Numbered from the stretch's first letter, positions 8,817-17,512 are shown. The stretch is DNA of 64,000 nt from Bacillota bacterium (GCA_023435645.1 JAEYRK010000041.1:1-64000); one strand, 5' to 3'. Notes: a model not told the origin generated them from the letters alone. Numbers and translations are program-made.

Positions 8817-9926
8817 TTATTTATAGATATAATAGAATGCTTCGTCAGGAAGCTTGCCTCCGACGGATTGAGGATTCTGCTCGTATAAGGTCTTAAGGTA
8901 GCCCTCTACCTTCGTCCTCATCTCATCCCCGGTAATCATTGTGATATTACAATAGGGAATGGCCTTGATCATCGGAGCAGCCTTAAAGATGTCATGCTTT
9001 TCTACCAGAGCGGAAGCCTCCTGGATGTTGGTGTTGACATAATCTGCACTGGCCTTATATTCCTCCATAAAGGCTTCAAAGGCCTCAGGATTACTCTCCA
9101 GGAATTCCTTCCTCACCACGACAACACCGGTTACCACCGAGCTACCATCCTTACTGATTGCTTCCCATTCCTTAGCCACATCCAGTGCAATCCTGAGCTT
9201 ATCGTTACTCATCATAACAGTGGTAACATAGGGCTGAGGCAGCAGGGCGATCGCGGACTCTGCCTTACTTAAGACAGCCGCTACTTCCGTAGCCTCTGCC
9301 TTATACTCAATGGTAACATCCTTTTCGGGGTCGATTCCATAGGAATTTAAAAGATAGTTCAGGGTATACTGCGGAGTAGTGCCAAAGCCTGTGGAGTAGA
9401 TTGTCTTACCCTTCAGATCCTCCACTGAGTGGATGGAATCCCCGATTTCTACCAGATACAGTACACCTAGGGTATTAATTCCTGCCAGCTTAATCTTTCC
9501 CTCTGTTTTGTTATATAAGACGGAGGCAAGATTACAGGGAACAGCAGCAATATCAAAGTCGCCTTTCATTAATCCAGCTGTTATCTCATCCGCTGCACCG
9601 GCCACTGTAAACTGATAATGATTTGCTGCTTCACCCAGGGATGCATCCTCCATCATCTTTACCATTCCGATTGCCGTAGCACCCTTTAATGCAGCCACCT
9701 TTATATCAAGCTTCTCTGCCGGAGCTGTGGTTGCTTCCACCGATTCCTCCTTCGAGTCCTCTTCCTTCGCTTCATTACTGCCCGTTGAAGAATCCTCCTG
9801 GGCCGGAGTCCCTGCCTCTACCTTGATTTCCTCAGGTGTTGTTCCCTCTTGCTTATCCTTTTTTGCGCAGCCTGCCATTAACACAACAATAAACAGCAGG
9901 GCCAGAGCCATCATTTTCTTCTTCAT
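8817..9926 (-). CDS. ABC transporter substrate-binding lipoprotein (NMT1/SsuA-like)
   Basis: A 369-residue secreted lipoprotein. The signal peptide ends in the lipobox LMAGC (Cys about residue 20), followed by an acidic, Ser/Glu/Thr-rich linker. The mature part has the periplasmic-binding type II fold of the NMT1/SsuA family (VAALKGATAIGMVKMMEDA at the start, AGLMKGDFDIAAVPCNLASVLYNK, LKGKTIYSTGFGTTPQYTLNYLL). Such proteins bind sulfonates, nitrate, thiamine precursors or similar; the ligand cannot be read from sequence. TGGAGGG seven bases upstream selects the ATG at 9926. Second gene of the operon headed by the hydrogenase regulator. Confidence 0.92.
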   Translation of the reverse strand: MKKKMMALALLFIVVLMAGCAKKDKQEGTTPEEIKVEAGTPAQEDSSTGSNEAKEEDSKEESVEATTAPAEKLDIKVAALKGATAIGMVKMMEDASLGEAANHYQFTVAGAADEITAGLMKGDFDIAAVPCNLASVLYNKTEGKIKLAGINTLGVLYLVEIGDSIHSVEDLKGKTIYSTGFGTTPQYTLNYLLNSYGIDPEKDVTIEYKAEATEVAAVLSKAESAIALLPQPYVTTVMMSNDKLRIALDVAKEWEAISKDGSSVVTGVVVVRKEFLESNPEAFEAFMEEYKASADYVNTNIQEASALVEKHDIFKAAPMIKAIPYCNITMITGDEMRTKVEGYLKTLYEQNPQSVGGKLPDEAFYYIYK

Positions 9927-9961
9927 TCTTTTTCCCTCCATTGTTTACTTTTCATTACTTA

Positions 9962-10222
9962 TCATTCATTCTTACCTTCGGTCTTCGAATACAGAGTCTT
10001 CACACGGATTCCCTTCAGCATACCGAGCTTACCGGATAGGGAGCTGATGATGTCTGCCTCCGCATCCATCACAATGCTTATAATACTCATCTTCTTCTCC
10101 CGTAATGGAAGTCCCATTCTGCCGATGATATAGCCACCGTATTCATGAAGGATTTTGTTCAGCTTTTCCACTGCCTCCGTGTTCTCAACCATAATCCCAA
10201 TCAGTGCTATCCTCGTCTCCAT
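9962..10222 (-). CDS. TM1266-family iron-only hydrogenase system putative regulator
   Basis: An 86-residue small protein with a ferredoxin-like/ACT-like (NikR C-terminal-type) fold. It closely matches the TM1266 family: METRIALIGIMVEN at the N-terminus, then ILHEYGGYIIGRMGLPLREK and the middle SIISIVMDA, ending LGMLKGIRVKTLYSK. Family members are linked by gene neighbourhood to [FeFe]-hydrogenase maturation; no DNA-binding domain is visible. The start at 10222 has GAGAGGGAAAT; the longer open frame runs back into the leader terminator and is rejected. It is first in an operon with an SsuABC-like importer, 35 bases ahead of the binding-protein gene. Confidence 0.9.
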   Translation of the reverse strand: METRIALIGIMVENTEAVEKLNKILHEYGGYIIGRMGLPLREKKMSIISIVMDAEADIISSLSGKLGMLKGIRVKTLYSKTEGKNE

Positions 10223-10261
10223 ATTTCCCTCTCTTTTCGATGAATTTCGAACCCTTGACAT

Positions 10262-10403
10262 AAAAAAACCTATGCCAAAAGGCATAGGGATATTCACGCT
10301 ATGATGTGCTGCTTCCTTTTCCTTCGGGACGTACCCTTTGGCTTCAGGATTCAGGTATTCATATTCCTATGCCTTTCTGTCAGGCGAACCTTCCAGATTG
10401 GCT
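10262..10403 (-). promoter_or_regulatory. structured leader with alternative terminator, class unknown
   Basis: The leader of the TM1266/ABC operon. On the minus strand an octamer GGCATAGG (complement of 10366-10373) can pair with CCTATGCC (complement of 10281-10288) as part of a roughly 15-bp helix (10361-10376 with 10277-10293, one mismatch) closing a domain of about 70 nt. The same CCTATGCC can instead pair with GGCATAGG at 10269-10276 through a TTTT loop, giving a perfect 8-bp terminator stem followed by seven T (10262-10268). The two structures exclude each other, as in riboswitches. It does not match the TPP, SAM, FMN, glycine, cobalamin or THF consensus as I know them. Confidence 0.75.
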
Positions 10404-10409
10404 GAGCTC

Positions 10410-10438
10410 ATCGTAACACTGTGTTAAATATTTGTCAA
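10410..10438 (-). promoter_or_regulatory. sigma-A-type promoter of the TM1266/ABC operon
   Basis: The minus strand reads TTGACA (10433-10438), a 17-bp spacer, then TACGAT (10410-10415). Transcription would start near 10403 and produce a leader of about 180 nt before the TM1266 start codon. Confidence 0.8.
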
Positions 10439-10579
10439 GAAGAAAAATTATGGCCCTATGGCCTCTCTTACCTTATCCAGTAAAAGTGGCATTTTGCTGC
10501 AATCACAGCAAATTTTAACAACTGATCCTCTACTGCCTTATAGAAATTAATCTTTCGCATATGTGCATAGGCTCCTCTC

Positions 10580-11269
10580 TCATACCTTAAAGCGATAGCC
10601 GACTCCCCAGATGGTCTCAATATATTGAGGCTTCGACGTATTTAGCTCTATCTTCTCCCTGATCTTCTTGATATGAACAGTAACGGTTGCAATATCTCCA
10701 ACGGACTCCATATCCCAAATTTCGCGGAACAGCTCCTCCTTCGTATATACTCTGTTCGGATTATTTGCCAAAAAGGTTAAGAGGTCGAATTCCTTCGTCG
10801 TAAAGATTCGCTCCTCCCCATCCAGAAATACTCTCCGGGCAGTCCGATCAATCTTCAGCCCCCGAATTTCAATGGTATCATTTTCCCTCATACCGTTTCC
10901 TACCAGGCGGTCATAACGGTTCAGGTGGGCCTTCACCCTGGCTACCATCTCACTGGGGCTAAAGGGCTTGGTAATATAATCATCCGCACCCATGCCCAAG
11001 CCACGGATTTTATCGATATCATCTTTTTTCGCAGACACCATAAGAATGGGGATATTCTTCTCCTTACGAATTTGCTTACAGATCTCAAAGCCATCCATAT
11101 TTGGCAGCATAAGATCAAGAATAATCAATTTGAATTCTTCTGACAATGCCCTCTTTAAGCCAATATCGCCGCTTGTTTCTACCTCAACTTCAAACCCGCT
11201 TAATTCAAGGTAATCCTTCTCCAGTTCAGCGATTGTAATCTCATCCTCAATGATTAATATCTTGCTCAT
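10580..11269 (-). CDS. OmpR/PhoB-family response regulator
   Basis: A 229-residue two-domain regulator. Receiver domain: acidic pair ED at residues 8-9, phospho-acceptor D52 in IILDLMLPNMDG, conserved Ser in MVSAKKDD and Lys in YITKPF. C-terminal winged helix (about 130-229) with FTTKEFDLLTFLANNPNRVYTKEELF and TVTVHIKKIREKIE, ending in the typical IWGVGYRFKV. GGAGGAAGGGAT selects the ATG at 11269. It overlaps the 3' end of the histidine kinase gene by 23 bp and is co-transcribed with it. The regulated genes are unknown. Confidence 0.95.
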   Translation of the reverse strand: MSKILIIEDEITIAELEKDYLELSGFEVEVETSGDIGLKRALSEEFKLIILDLMLPNMDGFEICKQIRKEKNIPILMVSAKKDDIDKIRGLGMGADDYITKPFSPSEMVARVKAHLNRYDRLVGNGMRENDTIEIRGLKIDRTARRVFLDGEERIFTTKEFDLLTFLANNPNRVYTKEELFREIWDMESVGDIATVTVHIKKIREKIELNTSKPQYIETIWGVGYRFKV

Positions 11270-12764
11270 ATCCCTTCCTCCAGTCCTTATGCTCACTTTT
11301 TTTCAGGCTAAAGCGGATGGTTGTTCCTTCCCCAAAAACACTGCTTGCTGATATTGATCCCGCATGATCCTCAATCACCTTCTTAGCGATTGCAAGACCT
11401 AAGCCGCTTCCGCCCTTTCCCGAGTTTCTGGACGCATCCCCCCGATAAAAACGGTCAAAGATATAGGGCAGATCTTCTTTTGGAATGCCGCAGCCGTTAT
11501 CCTCAATCTCTACGCTGATATACTCCCCAAGATCATGAATCCGGATGCTGATCCTTCCGGCCTCCTTATTCAGATACTTTACCGAGTTATTGATGATATT
11601 GTTGATAACCCGCTTTAGCTGCTCAACATCTGCTACCACCCTGGTTTTCGTATCTACAGCGTTCTCATAGGTAATCCTGATGTTTTTCATCTCCAGGTCA
11701 AATCCCAGCTCCTCCATGCAATCCTCAAAGAAATCGTGAAGATTAATATCCTTGAAGCTATAAGGGATCGTATTGGAATCTATCTTCGCATAATAGGCCA
11801 GTTCATCCACCAGGACGGACATATCATTTGCCTTGGTATAGATCGTCCTCAAATACTGCTCCTGCTTGCCCCGGTTATCCGCCACACCATCCATCAGGCC
11901 TTCTGCATATCCCTTAATAGCGGTCAGCGGTGTCTTTAGATCGTGGGAAATATTGCTGATGAGCTCTTTAATATCCTCTTCATACTTTACTCTGTCCTCG
12001 ATCAGCTTCTTCAGTCGGATACGCATTTCCTCAAAATCATCACATAGCTGACCGATTTCATCTCCCGTATCTGACTTTACATTGTAATTCAGATCACCCT
12101 CCTTCATCTGCCTCGTGGCAAATCTCAGAATATTAATGGGCTTCAGCATGCTGCGATAGATCCATAAAATCAAAGTGGAAGCAGTCAGTATGATGATAAT
12201 CAGGAACGCTATTCCGGACTGGATTGCAACATTTTTGATCTGCGGTACAAGAATATTTAGATTGGTAACAACAAAGATGGTTCCCTTGTCTCCGTTTGTA
12301 AATTCAAAGTCCTGAAACTTAACCAGAAACGGGTATTTACCGCCCAGATAAGTCCCTCCGTCAACCTCCGTACTACCGGCACCATAGCCTGGCAGGATAT
12401 GGGATATCAAGGCCAGCTCCTGCTCATTTCCGACATAGATAAATTCCTCCTCCCGCCTGACTGCCAGGAAGGAATATTTCTTCTTCAGCTCCTGATCAAT
12501 TGACTGATAGTATTCCATGTTTTCAAGCTTCCAGGGAGATTTCATTGCATTCAGCTTAATCTCGTTATAGATGCCCCTGGTCAGCCTGTTTAGGATATTA
12601 ATCGGGTTCTTGATCACCTGTACCGTTTTCGTATTGATATCATACACCTGCTGTATGGAATCCATCTGAAAATGTATAATTGTACTGGCCGTAGCTGAGA
12701 TCAGACAGATGGGCAGAATAATCATAATGACAAATGCAATAATTAACTTATGCTTCAGCTTCAT
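11247..12764 (-). CDS. sensor histidine kinase
   Basis: A 505-residue membrane kinase paired with the OmpR-type regulator. One transmembrane helix lies at residues 5-28, an extracytoplasmic sensor follows to about residue 165, then a second helix (AFLIIIILTASTLILWIY), a HAMP domain (MLKPINILRFATRQMKEGDLNYNV), a dimerisation/phosphoacceptor segment with SHDLKTPLTAIKGYAEG, and an HATPase_c domain with the N box NNIINNSVKYL, G1 DNGCGIP, F box FDRFYRGD and G2 GGSGLGLAI. The autophosphorylated His is in SHDLKTPL. The extracytoplasmic domain has no motif that I recognise. First gene of the kinase-regulator pair; GAGGTTACCGGT precedes the ATG. Confidence 0.95.
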   Translation of the reverse strand: MKLKHKLIIAFVIMIILPICLISATASTIIHFQMDSIQQVYDINTKTVQVIKNPINILNRLTRGIYNEIKLNAMKSPWKLENMEYYQSIDQELKKKYSFLAVRREEEFIYVGNEQELALISHILPGYGAGSTEVDGGTYLGGKYPFLVKFQDFEFTNGDKGTIFVVTNLNILVPQIKNVAIQSGIAFLIIIILTASTLILWIYRSMLKPINILRFATRQMKEGDLNYNVKSDTGDEIGQLCDDFEEMRIRLKKLIEDRVKYEEDIKELISNISHDLKTPLTAIKGYAEGLMDGVADNRGKQEQYLRTIYTKANDMSVLVDELAYYAKIDSNTIPYSFKDINLHDFFEDCMEELGFDLEMKNIRITYENAVDTKTRVVADVEQLKRVINNIINNSVKYLNKEAGRISIRIHDLGEYISVEIEDNGCGIPKEDLPYIFDRFYRGDASRNSGKGGSGLGLAIAKKVIEDHAGSISASSVFGEGTTIRFSLKKSEHKDWRKGYEQDINH

Positions 12765-13095
12765 ACCGGTAACCTCATCATCCTTAGGGCCTTATTTTTC
12801 GTGCTAATACTCCATTCGTAATTTTATATACAGTTTATTTGCAAATATCCTTTATCTTTCGCCAGTTTGGCTTGCCACATAAAATACTTTCTATATTTTC
12901 TTATTATTAGAATTTTCTTTCTATCGCTTAGTATACCATACCTCCTACTTCTTTGCACATTAAGGAACCATGTTTTTTCTTAATAATTTATAAACCGGAG
13001 AATGCAGGCATCCTCCTTCGTAAAAGGTAAGGACTGCTTCTCTTGTCAGGAAGTCTATGAAGGCCGGTAAGGCTTGGGGATCCATCCTAATCCAT
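12765..13095 (-). other. intergenic region upstream of the two-component system
   Basis: About 330 bases with no gene that I can support. It should hold the promoter for the kinase-regulator pair; AT-rich stretches occur at about 12820-12990, but I see no clear -35/-10 pair. The right edge abuts the metK terminator. Confidence 0.6.
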
Positions 13096-13144
13096 AAAAA
13101 AGAACCGGAAAGCTTACTGACAGCGTCAGCTCACCCTCCGGTTC
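13096..13144 (-). terminator. intrinsic terminator of metK
   Basis: Outer stem 13102-13108 with 13138-13144 (GAACCGG/CCGGTTC), inner stem CTGAC/GTCAG, and a T tract on the minus strand (complement of 13096-13101), ten bases after the metK stop. Confidence 0.85.
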
Positions 13145-13153
13145 TTCCTTTCA

Positions 13154-14341
13154 TTATAAATAGTCTTTTAATATGTCTGCTTTATCCACTCTCTCCCAGG
13201 GAAGATCCAGGTCGTTCCTTCCAAAGTGACCGTATGCTGCAGTCTGCTTGTAGATGGGCTGCCTTAGCTCCAGCATCTTAATAATCCCTGCCGGTCTGAG
13301 GTCAAAATGCTTACGGATGATTGTTACCAGCTCCTGATCGCTTAGCTTACCCGTCTGGAAGGTGTCCACCATAACCGAGGTGGGTTCTGCTACACCAATC
13401 GCATAGGATAGCTGGATTTCACAACGCTTTGCCAATCCTGCTGCCACAATATTCTTTGCCACATAACGGGCCGCATAGGAAGCGGACCGATCCACCTTCG
13501 TAGGATCCTTACCGGAGAAGGCCCCACCGCCGTGTCTTGCATATCCGCCATAGGTATCTACGATGATCTTGCGTCCGGTTAGTCCGCTATCTCCGTTCGG
13601 TCCTCCGATTACAAAGCGGCCGGTGGGATTAATGAAGAATTTGGTTTTCTCATCCACCAGCTCCTTCGGAAGTACCTCATCCAGGACATGTTGCTTAATG
13701 TCCCTTCGCAGCTGTTCTATCGTTACCTCCTCGTTATGCTGAGTGGACAGAACGACAGCATTCAAATGCACCGGCTTACCATTCTCATCATATTCCACTG
13801 TCACCTGTGATTTTCCGTCGGGTCTGAGATAGTTTAGAATCCCATTTTTTCTGACCATGGTCAGCTGCTTGGTCAATCTGTGCGCAAGGGAGATTGGATA
13901 GGGCATCATCTCCTCGGTCTCATCCGTGGCATACCCGAACATCATACCCTGGTCCCCGGCTCCGATAGCAGCCATTGCTTCATCCTCGGCAATACGCTCC
14001 TTCACCTCAAGAGATTGATCCACACCCAGTGCAATATCTCTGGATTGCTCATTCAGTGATACAATCACTCCACAGGTATTGGCATCAAAGCCATATTCTG
14101 ATTTGTCGTAGCCGATATTACGAATGGTATCCCTTACGATCTTCTGGATGTCAACATATCCTTCCGTCGTAATCTCCCCCATTACCAGGACCAGGCCGGT
14201 GGTTATTGCTGACTCACATGCCACTCTGCTCATCGGGTCCTGCTCCAGTAACGCATCGAGAACACCATCGGATATCTGATCACAGATTTTATCCGGATGC
14301 CCTTCTGTTACTGATTCTGAAGTAAATAATCTTTTCTGCAT
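13154..14341 (-). CDS. metK: S-adenosylmethionine synthetase
   Basis: Makes S-adenosylmethionine from methionine and ATP in the cytoplasm. The 395-residue sequence is complete and shows the family motifs: FTSESVTEGHPDKICDQISD at the N-terminus (methionine/ATP binding), GAGDQGMMFGYA (metal- and ATP-binding signature), and GGGAFSGKDPTKVDRS (P-loop-like signature) in the C-terminal half. CGGAGGAAAATT precedes the ATG. It is monocistronic, with a SAM-I riboswitch in its leader and its own terminator, giving feedback control by its product. Confidence 0.98.
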   Translation of the reverse strand: MQKRLFTSESVTEGHPDKICDQISDGVLDALLEQDPMSRVACESAITTGLVLVMGEITTEGYVDIQKIVRDTIRNIGYDKSEYGFDANTCGVIVSLNEQSRDIALGVDQSLEVKERIAEDEAMAAIGAGDQGMMFGYATDETEEMMPYPISLAHRLTKQLTMVRKNGILNYLRPDGKSQVTVEYDENGKPVHLNAVVLSTQHNEEVTIEQLRRDIKQHVLDEVLPKELVDEKTKFFINPTGRFVIGGPNGDSGLTGRKIIVDTYGGYARHGGGAFSGKDPTKVDRSASYAARYVAKNIVAAGLAKRCEIQLSYAIGVAEPTSVMVDTFQTGKLSDQELVTIIRKHFDLRPAGIIKMLELRQPIYKQTAAYGHFGRNDLDLPWERVDKADILKDYL

Positions 14342-14355
14342 AATTTTCCTCCGTA

Positions 14356-14500
14356 CAAAAAAAGTCCGTAATAGACGGACTTGACATTTAAGGTAATCAA
14401 ATCCTCTTATTGATCGATTGCTCGCTCAGGTTGGCACCTTCCGTAACCGGGGTTGCCGTGACTTCATAGAGCCTTTACTCTCCGTCACTCTGAATAAGAG
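14356..14500 (-). promoter_or_regulatory. SAM-I (S-box) riboswitch upstream of metK
   Basis: The minus strand holds the S-box core: P1 CTCTTATT paired with AATAAGAG (14493-14500 with 14404-14411), GAGTGACGGAG, then ATGAAGTCACGGCAACC and GGAAGGTGCCAACCTGAGCGAGC. A terminator follows (14362-14369 with 14375-14382, then seven T). SAM binding would stabilise P1 and terminate transcription before metK. Confidence 0.96.
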
Positions 14501-14612
14501 AAATTATGGAATGAACTAGTATTAAGATAATATAACGAAATTCTATGTTCGTCAAGGGATAAGAAAAATAAATTTATTGTGTATCAAATTACACCAATTT
14601 TCTACATAAAGA

Positions 14613-14641
14613 TTGACATTTACCTATATTTTTCTTATACT
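14613..14641 (+). promoter_or_regulatory. sigma-A-type promoter of the HD-GYP gene
   Basis: TTGACA (14613-14618), a 17-bp spacer, TATACT (14636-14641). It predicts a leader of about 80 nt that contains an inverted repeat CCCAGTC (14652-14658)/GACTGGG (14709-14715) around an AAGGAG sequence at 14691-14696. Confidence 0.82.
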
Positions 14642-14725
14642 GTTATTACTTCCCAGTCCTGCATAATTAGTTCTTATATGTTTATCACGAAAGGAGAGTC
14701 CAGATAGAGACTGGGCTGACTTCAT

Positions 14726-15802
14726 ATGAGAGTAGTTAAAATTCTTACTGCGCAGGCAATTCCCGGAATGGTTGCAGCAGATGATATCTATACGAAGGAT
14801 CACCATCTGGTGATTGCGAAGGATACCGTCTTAACTGATAAAATTATTACTCGCTTAAAATTTTATTCTATTGCTGATATCCTTATTTTATCCGCTTCCG
14901 AATCCAGAGAAGCTGAGTATATTGAGACCACCTTTTACGGTGAGATCCGTAAAAGTGATGCATTTCAGAGATTTCATAAGGCCTATCAGAATACGATGAA
15001 CGCATATAAAAGCACACTCGATCAGGTGATAATCCAACAGTCAGAGCTTGACGTGGATCATTTATTGTCGGATGTAAGTAAGATATTACAGCAATGCGGT
15101 TCTAATATTGAATTATTTAATATGCTTCATTGTATCCGGCATTATGATGATACTACCTATCTCCACAGCCTGAATGTATCCTTAATCTGCAATATCATTG
15201 GTAAATGGCTGCATTTTTCTACAGAGGATTTGGAGGTAATCACACTCTGCGGACTTCTTCATGATATAGGGAAGCTGTTAATTCCCTCCAATATTATAAC
15301 AAAGCCTGCAAGGCTTACGGATGAGGAGTTCTCAACGATTAAAACCCATACCCTACGGGGCTATCATATTTTAAAAGATAAAAATATTGATCGCCGAATT
15401 ATGCTGTCTGCCCTGCTGCACCACGAGAGATGCGACGGAAGTGGCTATCCCTATGGGTTTGCCGGAAACCAGATCGATCAGTTTGCCAAGCTGGTTTCCA
15501 TAGCTGATGTGTATGATGCCATGACCTGTGCCAGGGTTTATCGCGGACCCCTCTGTCCCTTTGAGGTGGTAAATATTTTCGAAACGGAAGGATTAACAAA
15601 ATACGATCCAAAATATATTATGACCTTCCTGGAGGGTATCGTTCAAACCTACATTCATAATAATGTACGGCTGAGCAATCAACAGCAGGGGGAGATTATT
15701 ATGATTAATAAAATGGATCTTTCCCGTCCTGTTGTTAAGGTTGGTGATCAATACATTGATCTTTCCCGCTCCCGTGATTTGTCGATTGAGGCCTTATTAT
15801 AA
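14726..15802 (+). CDS. HD-GYP domain phosphohydrolase (putative c-di-GMP phosphodiesterase)
   Basis: A 358-residue soluble protein. The N-terminal 130 residues are a non-catalytic domain of the kind seen in many clostridial HD-GYP proteins (VVKILTAQAIPGMVAADDIYTKD). The catalytic domain has the HD pair at residues 179-180 in GLLHDIGKLLIPS and the GYP signature HHERCDGSGYP at 232-242, followed by KLVSIADVYDAMT. HD-GYP proteins degrade c-di-GMP and sometimes other cyclic dinucleotides; all metal-ligand motifs are present, so activity is plausible. An in-frame stop at 14717 excludes an upstream start; the AAGGAG is 29 bases away with a hairpin arm in between, which is unusual. Transcribed alone. 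Confidence 0.93.
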   Translation: MRVVKILTAQAIPGMVAADDIYTKDHHLVIAKDTVLTDKIITRLKFYSIADILILSASESREAEYIETTFYGEIRKSDAFQRFHKAYQNTMNAYKSTLDQVIIQQSELDVDHLLSDVSKILQQCGSNIELFNMLHCIRHYDDTTYLHSLNVSLICNIIGKWLHFSTEDLEVITLCGLLHDIGKLLIPSNIITKPARLTDEEFSTIKTHTLRGYHILKDKNIDRRIMLSALLHHERCDGSGYPYGFAGNQIDQFAKLVSIADVYDAMTCARVYRGPLCPFEVVNIFETEGLTKYDPKYIMTFLEGIVQTYIHNNVRLSNQQQGEIIMINKMDLSRPVVKVGDQYIDLSRSRDLSIEALL

Positions 15803-15824
15803 TGAAGTTAGCCACATATAAAAT

Positions 15825-15850
15825 CCCCGATGCTCCTGTGAACATCGGGG
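15825..15850 (+). terminator. bidirectional terminator between HD-GYP gene and murA
   Basis: Perfect 8-bp stem CCCCGATG/CATCGGGG (15825-15832 with 15843-15850), followed by TTCATTTTTT on the plus strand and TTTTAT on the minus strand. It serves the convergent HD-GYP and murA genes. Confidence 0.85.
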
Positions 15851-15871
15851 TTCATTTTTTACATTTCTTCC

Positions 15872-17173
15872 TTAGCTGACCTTTAATTTAAACTTACGAA
15901 TGGCTTTCGTATCATTAGAATCTATTTTTGCCAGCTCAGCTCCCAGCTTCTGCATCTTCGATTCAAAATTTTCATAGCCACGCTCAATATATTCCACATT
16001 CTCTACAATTGTAAAGCCCTCGGCCATCAAGCCTGCCATAACAAGGGCTGCACCGCCACGGAGATCTGGAGCACTGACGATGGCACCGGTCAGACGGTCC
16101 ACTCCGGTAATAATTGCGGTATTGCTCTCAACCACCTTAATCGTTGCTCCCATCTTGGTCAGCTCATCTACATATTTAAAACGATTCTCAAATATACTCT
16201 CAGTTACAATACTGGTCCCTGTGGATACCGCCAGCAGAGTTGTCATCTGTGGCTGCATATCCGTTAGGAATCCGGGATAAGCCAGTGTCTTCATATGAGT
16301 ACTAGACAGCCTGCCGCTTGCCTTTACTCTGATCGCATCATCAAACTCTTCTACCTGTACTCCGATTTCCAATAGCTTGGCAGTAAATGCCTCCAGATGC
16401 TTCGGGATTACGTTTTTGATTAAGATATCACCTTTTGAAGCTGCTGCCGCAAACATAAAGGTACCTGCTTCAATCTGATCCGGTATAATGGAGTATTCGC
16501 TGCCATGAAGCTTCTCCACACCTTTGATACGAATCACATCCGTACCTGCTCCCTTGATATTTGCACCCATACTATTTAAAAAGTTAGCAACGTCAACCAC
16601 ATGGGGTTCCTTCGCTGCATTTTCAAGGGTTGTCTGACCCTCTGCCATACAGGCAGCCATCATCACATTGATGGTCGCACCCACACTGGTATCATCAAAG
16701 TAAATGTGGGCACCAAGCAGCTGATTGGCTTTCGCACAAATCAGACCATGCTCTATCTTTACCTCTGAGCCTAATGCCTCAAAACCCTTAATATGCCGAT
16801 CAATAGGTCTGCTGCCAATATTGCAGCCTCCCGGCAAAGCCACCTGCGCTTTTTTATATTTGCCAAGCAACGCTCCAACAAGATAATAGGAGCCACGAAT
16901 TTTTCTCACATAATCAGAATCCACAACAACAGAATTTATTTTAGAAGCATTAATTTTTACTGTATGTTTATTAATCCTGTCAACCTTACCACCTATATCT
17001 TCTATCGCCTGCAGCAATACATCTATGTCTGTCACATCCGGCACATTCTCAATCCTTACTGTCTCATCCGTCATAATTGCTGCTGCGATGATTCCAAGCG
17101 CCGCATTTTTATAGCCGCTGATTACTACCTCTCCTACCAGCGGTTTACCACCTTTGATTATATATTGCTCCAT
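15872..17173 (-). CDS. murA: UDP-N-acetylglucosamine 1-carboxyvinyltransferase
   Basis: Catalyses the first committed step of peptidoglycan synthesis, transferring enolpyruvate from PEP to UDP-GlcNAc. The 433-residue sequence has the expected start YIIKGGKPLVGEVVISGYKNAAL, the active-site loop ALPGGCNIGSRPIDRHI with the reactive Cys (fosfomycin target), and the C-terminal VRGGAALVMAGLMAEG-like segment (DLRGGAALVMAGLMAEG). GAGGTGTGCA selects the ATG at 17173; an ATG four codons upstream is rejected. Firmicutes commonly have two paralogues (murA/murZ); I cannot tell which this is. Single gene, ends at the bidirectional terminator. Confidence 0.95.
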   Translation of the reverse strand: MEQYIIKGGKPLVGEVVISGYKNAALGIIAAAIMTDETVRIENVPDVTDIDVLLQAIEDIGGKVDRINKHTVKINASKINSVVVDSDYVRKIRGSYYLVGALLGKYKKAQVALPGGCNIGSRPIDRHIKGFEALGSEVKIEHGLICAKANQLLGAHIYFDDTSVGATINVMMAACMAEGQTTLENAAKEPHVVDVANFLNSMGANIKGAGTDVIRIKGVEKLHGSEYSIIPDQIEAGTFMFAAAASKGDILIKNVIPKHLEAFTAKLLEIGVQVEEFDDAIRVKASGRLSSTHMKTLAYPGFLTDMQPQMTTLLAVSTGTSIVTESIFENRFKYVDELTKMGATIKVVESNTAIITGVDRLTGAIVSAPDLRGGAALVMAGLMAEGFTIVENVEYIERGYENFESKMQKLGAELAKIDSNDTKAIRKFKLKVS

Positions 17174-17185
17174 TGCACACCTCAT

Positions 17186-17512
17186 AGTTTTATCGTATAA
17201 TGTTTTGTAAAAATTGCATATAAAATGAGTAGAGAATTTGTTAAAATTTTATCCACTAATCTGATTATACCACAATGTGGTTTTTTGTAAATTGTTTTTT
17301 AAAAAAACATAATTTCTTAATTTGAGCAGATTCTGCATTTGCTAGCAAGTATTCTATTTCCCTTCATCTCTATTATAATATTATTTTTTGTAGTCTTTAA
17401 ATTTATATACAAATTACTAATATTAATAGCAAGGGAATTTCTCTTAGGTTTCCCATAGAAAGCACAGAAACCTATGGTCTAGTCTGGCTTATCCGGCTTA
17501 ACCTTGAAATGT
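17186..17512 (-). other. AT-rich intergenic region upstream of murA
   Basis: About 330 AT-rich bases between the divergent murA and Ig-like genes. No gene is supported. It must hold the murA promoter (minus strand), but I cannot point to a clear -35/-10 pair. Confidence 0.55.

Noticed and set aside
10262..10403. TPP riboswitch for the ABC operon
   Set aside because: The importer type would fit thiamine precursors, but the conserved CUGAGA and ACCUGAUCUGGAUAAUGCCAGCG boxes are absent; only a partial ACCTGA is seen.
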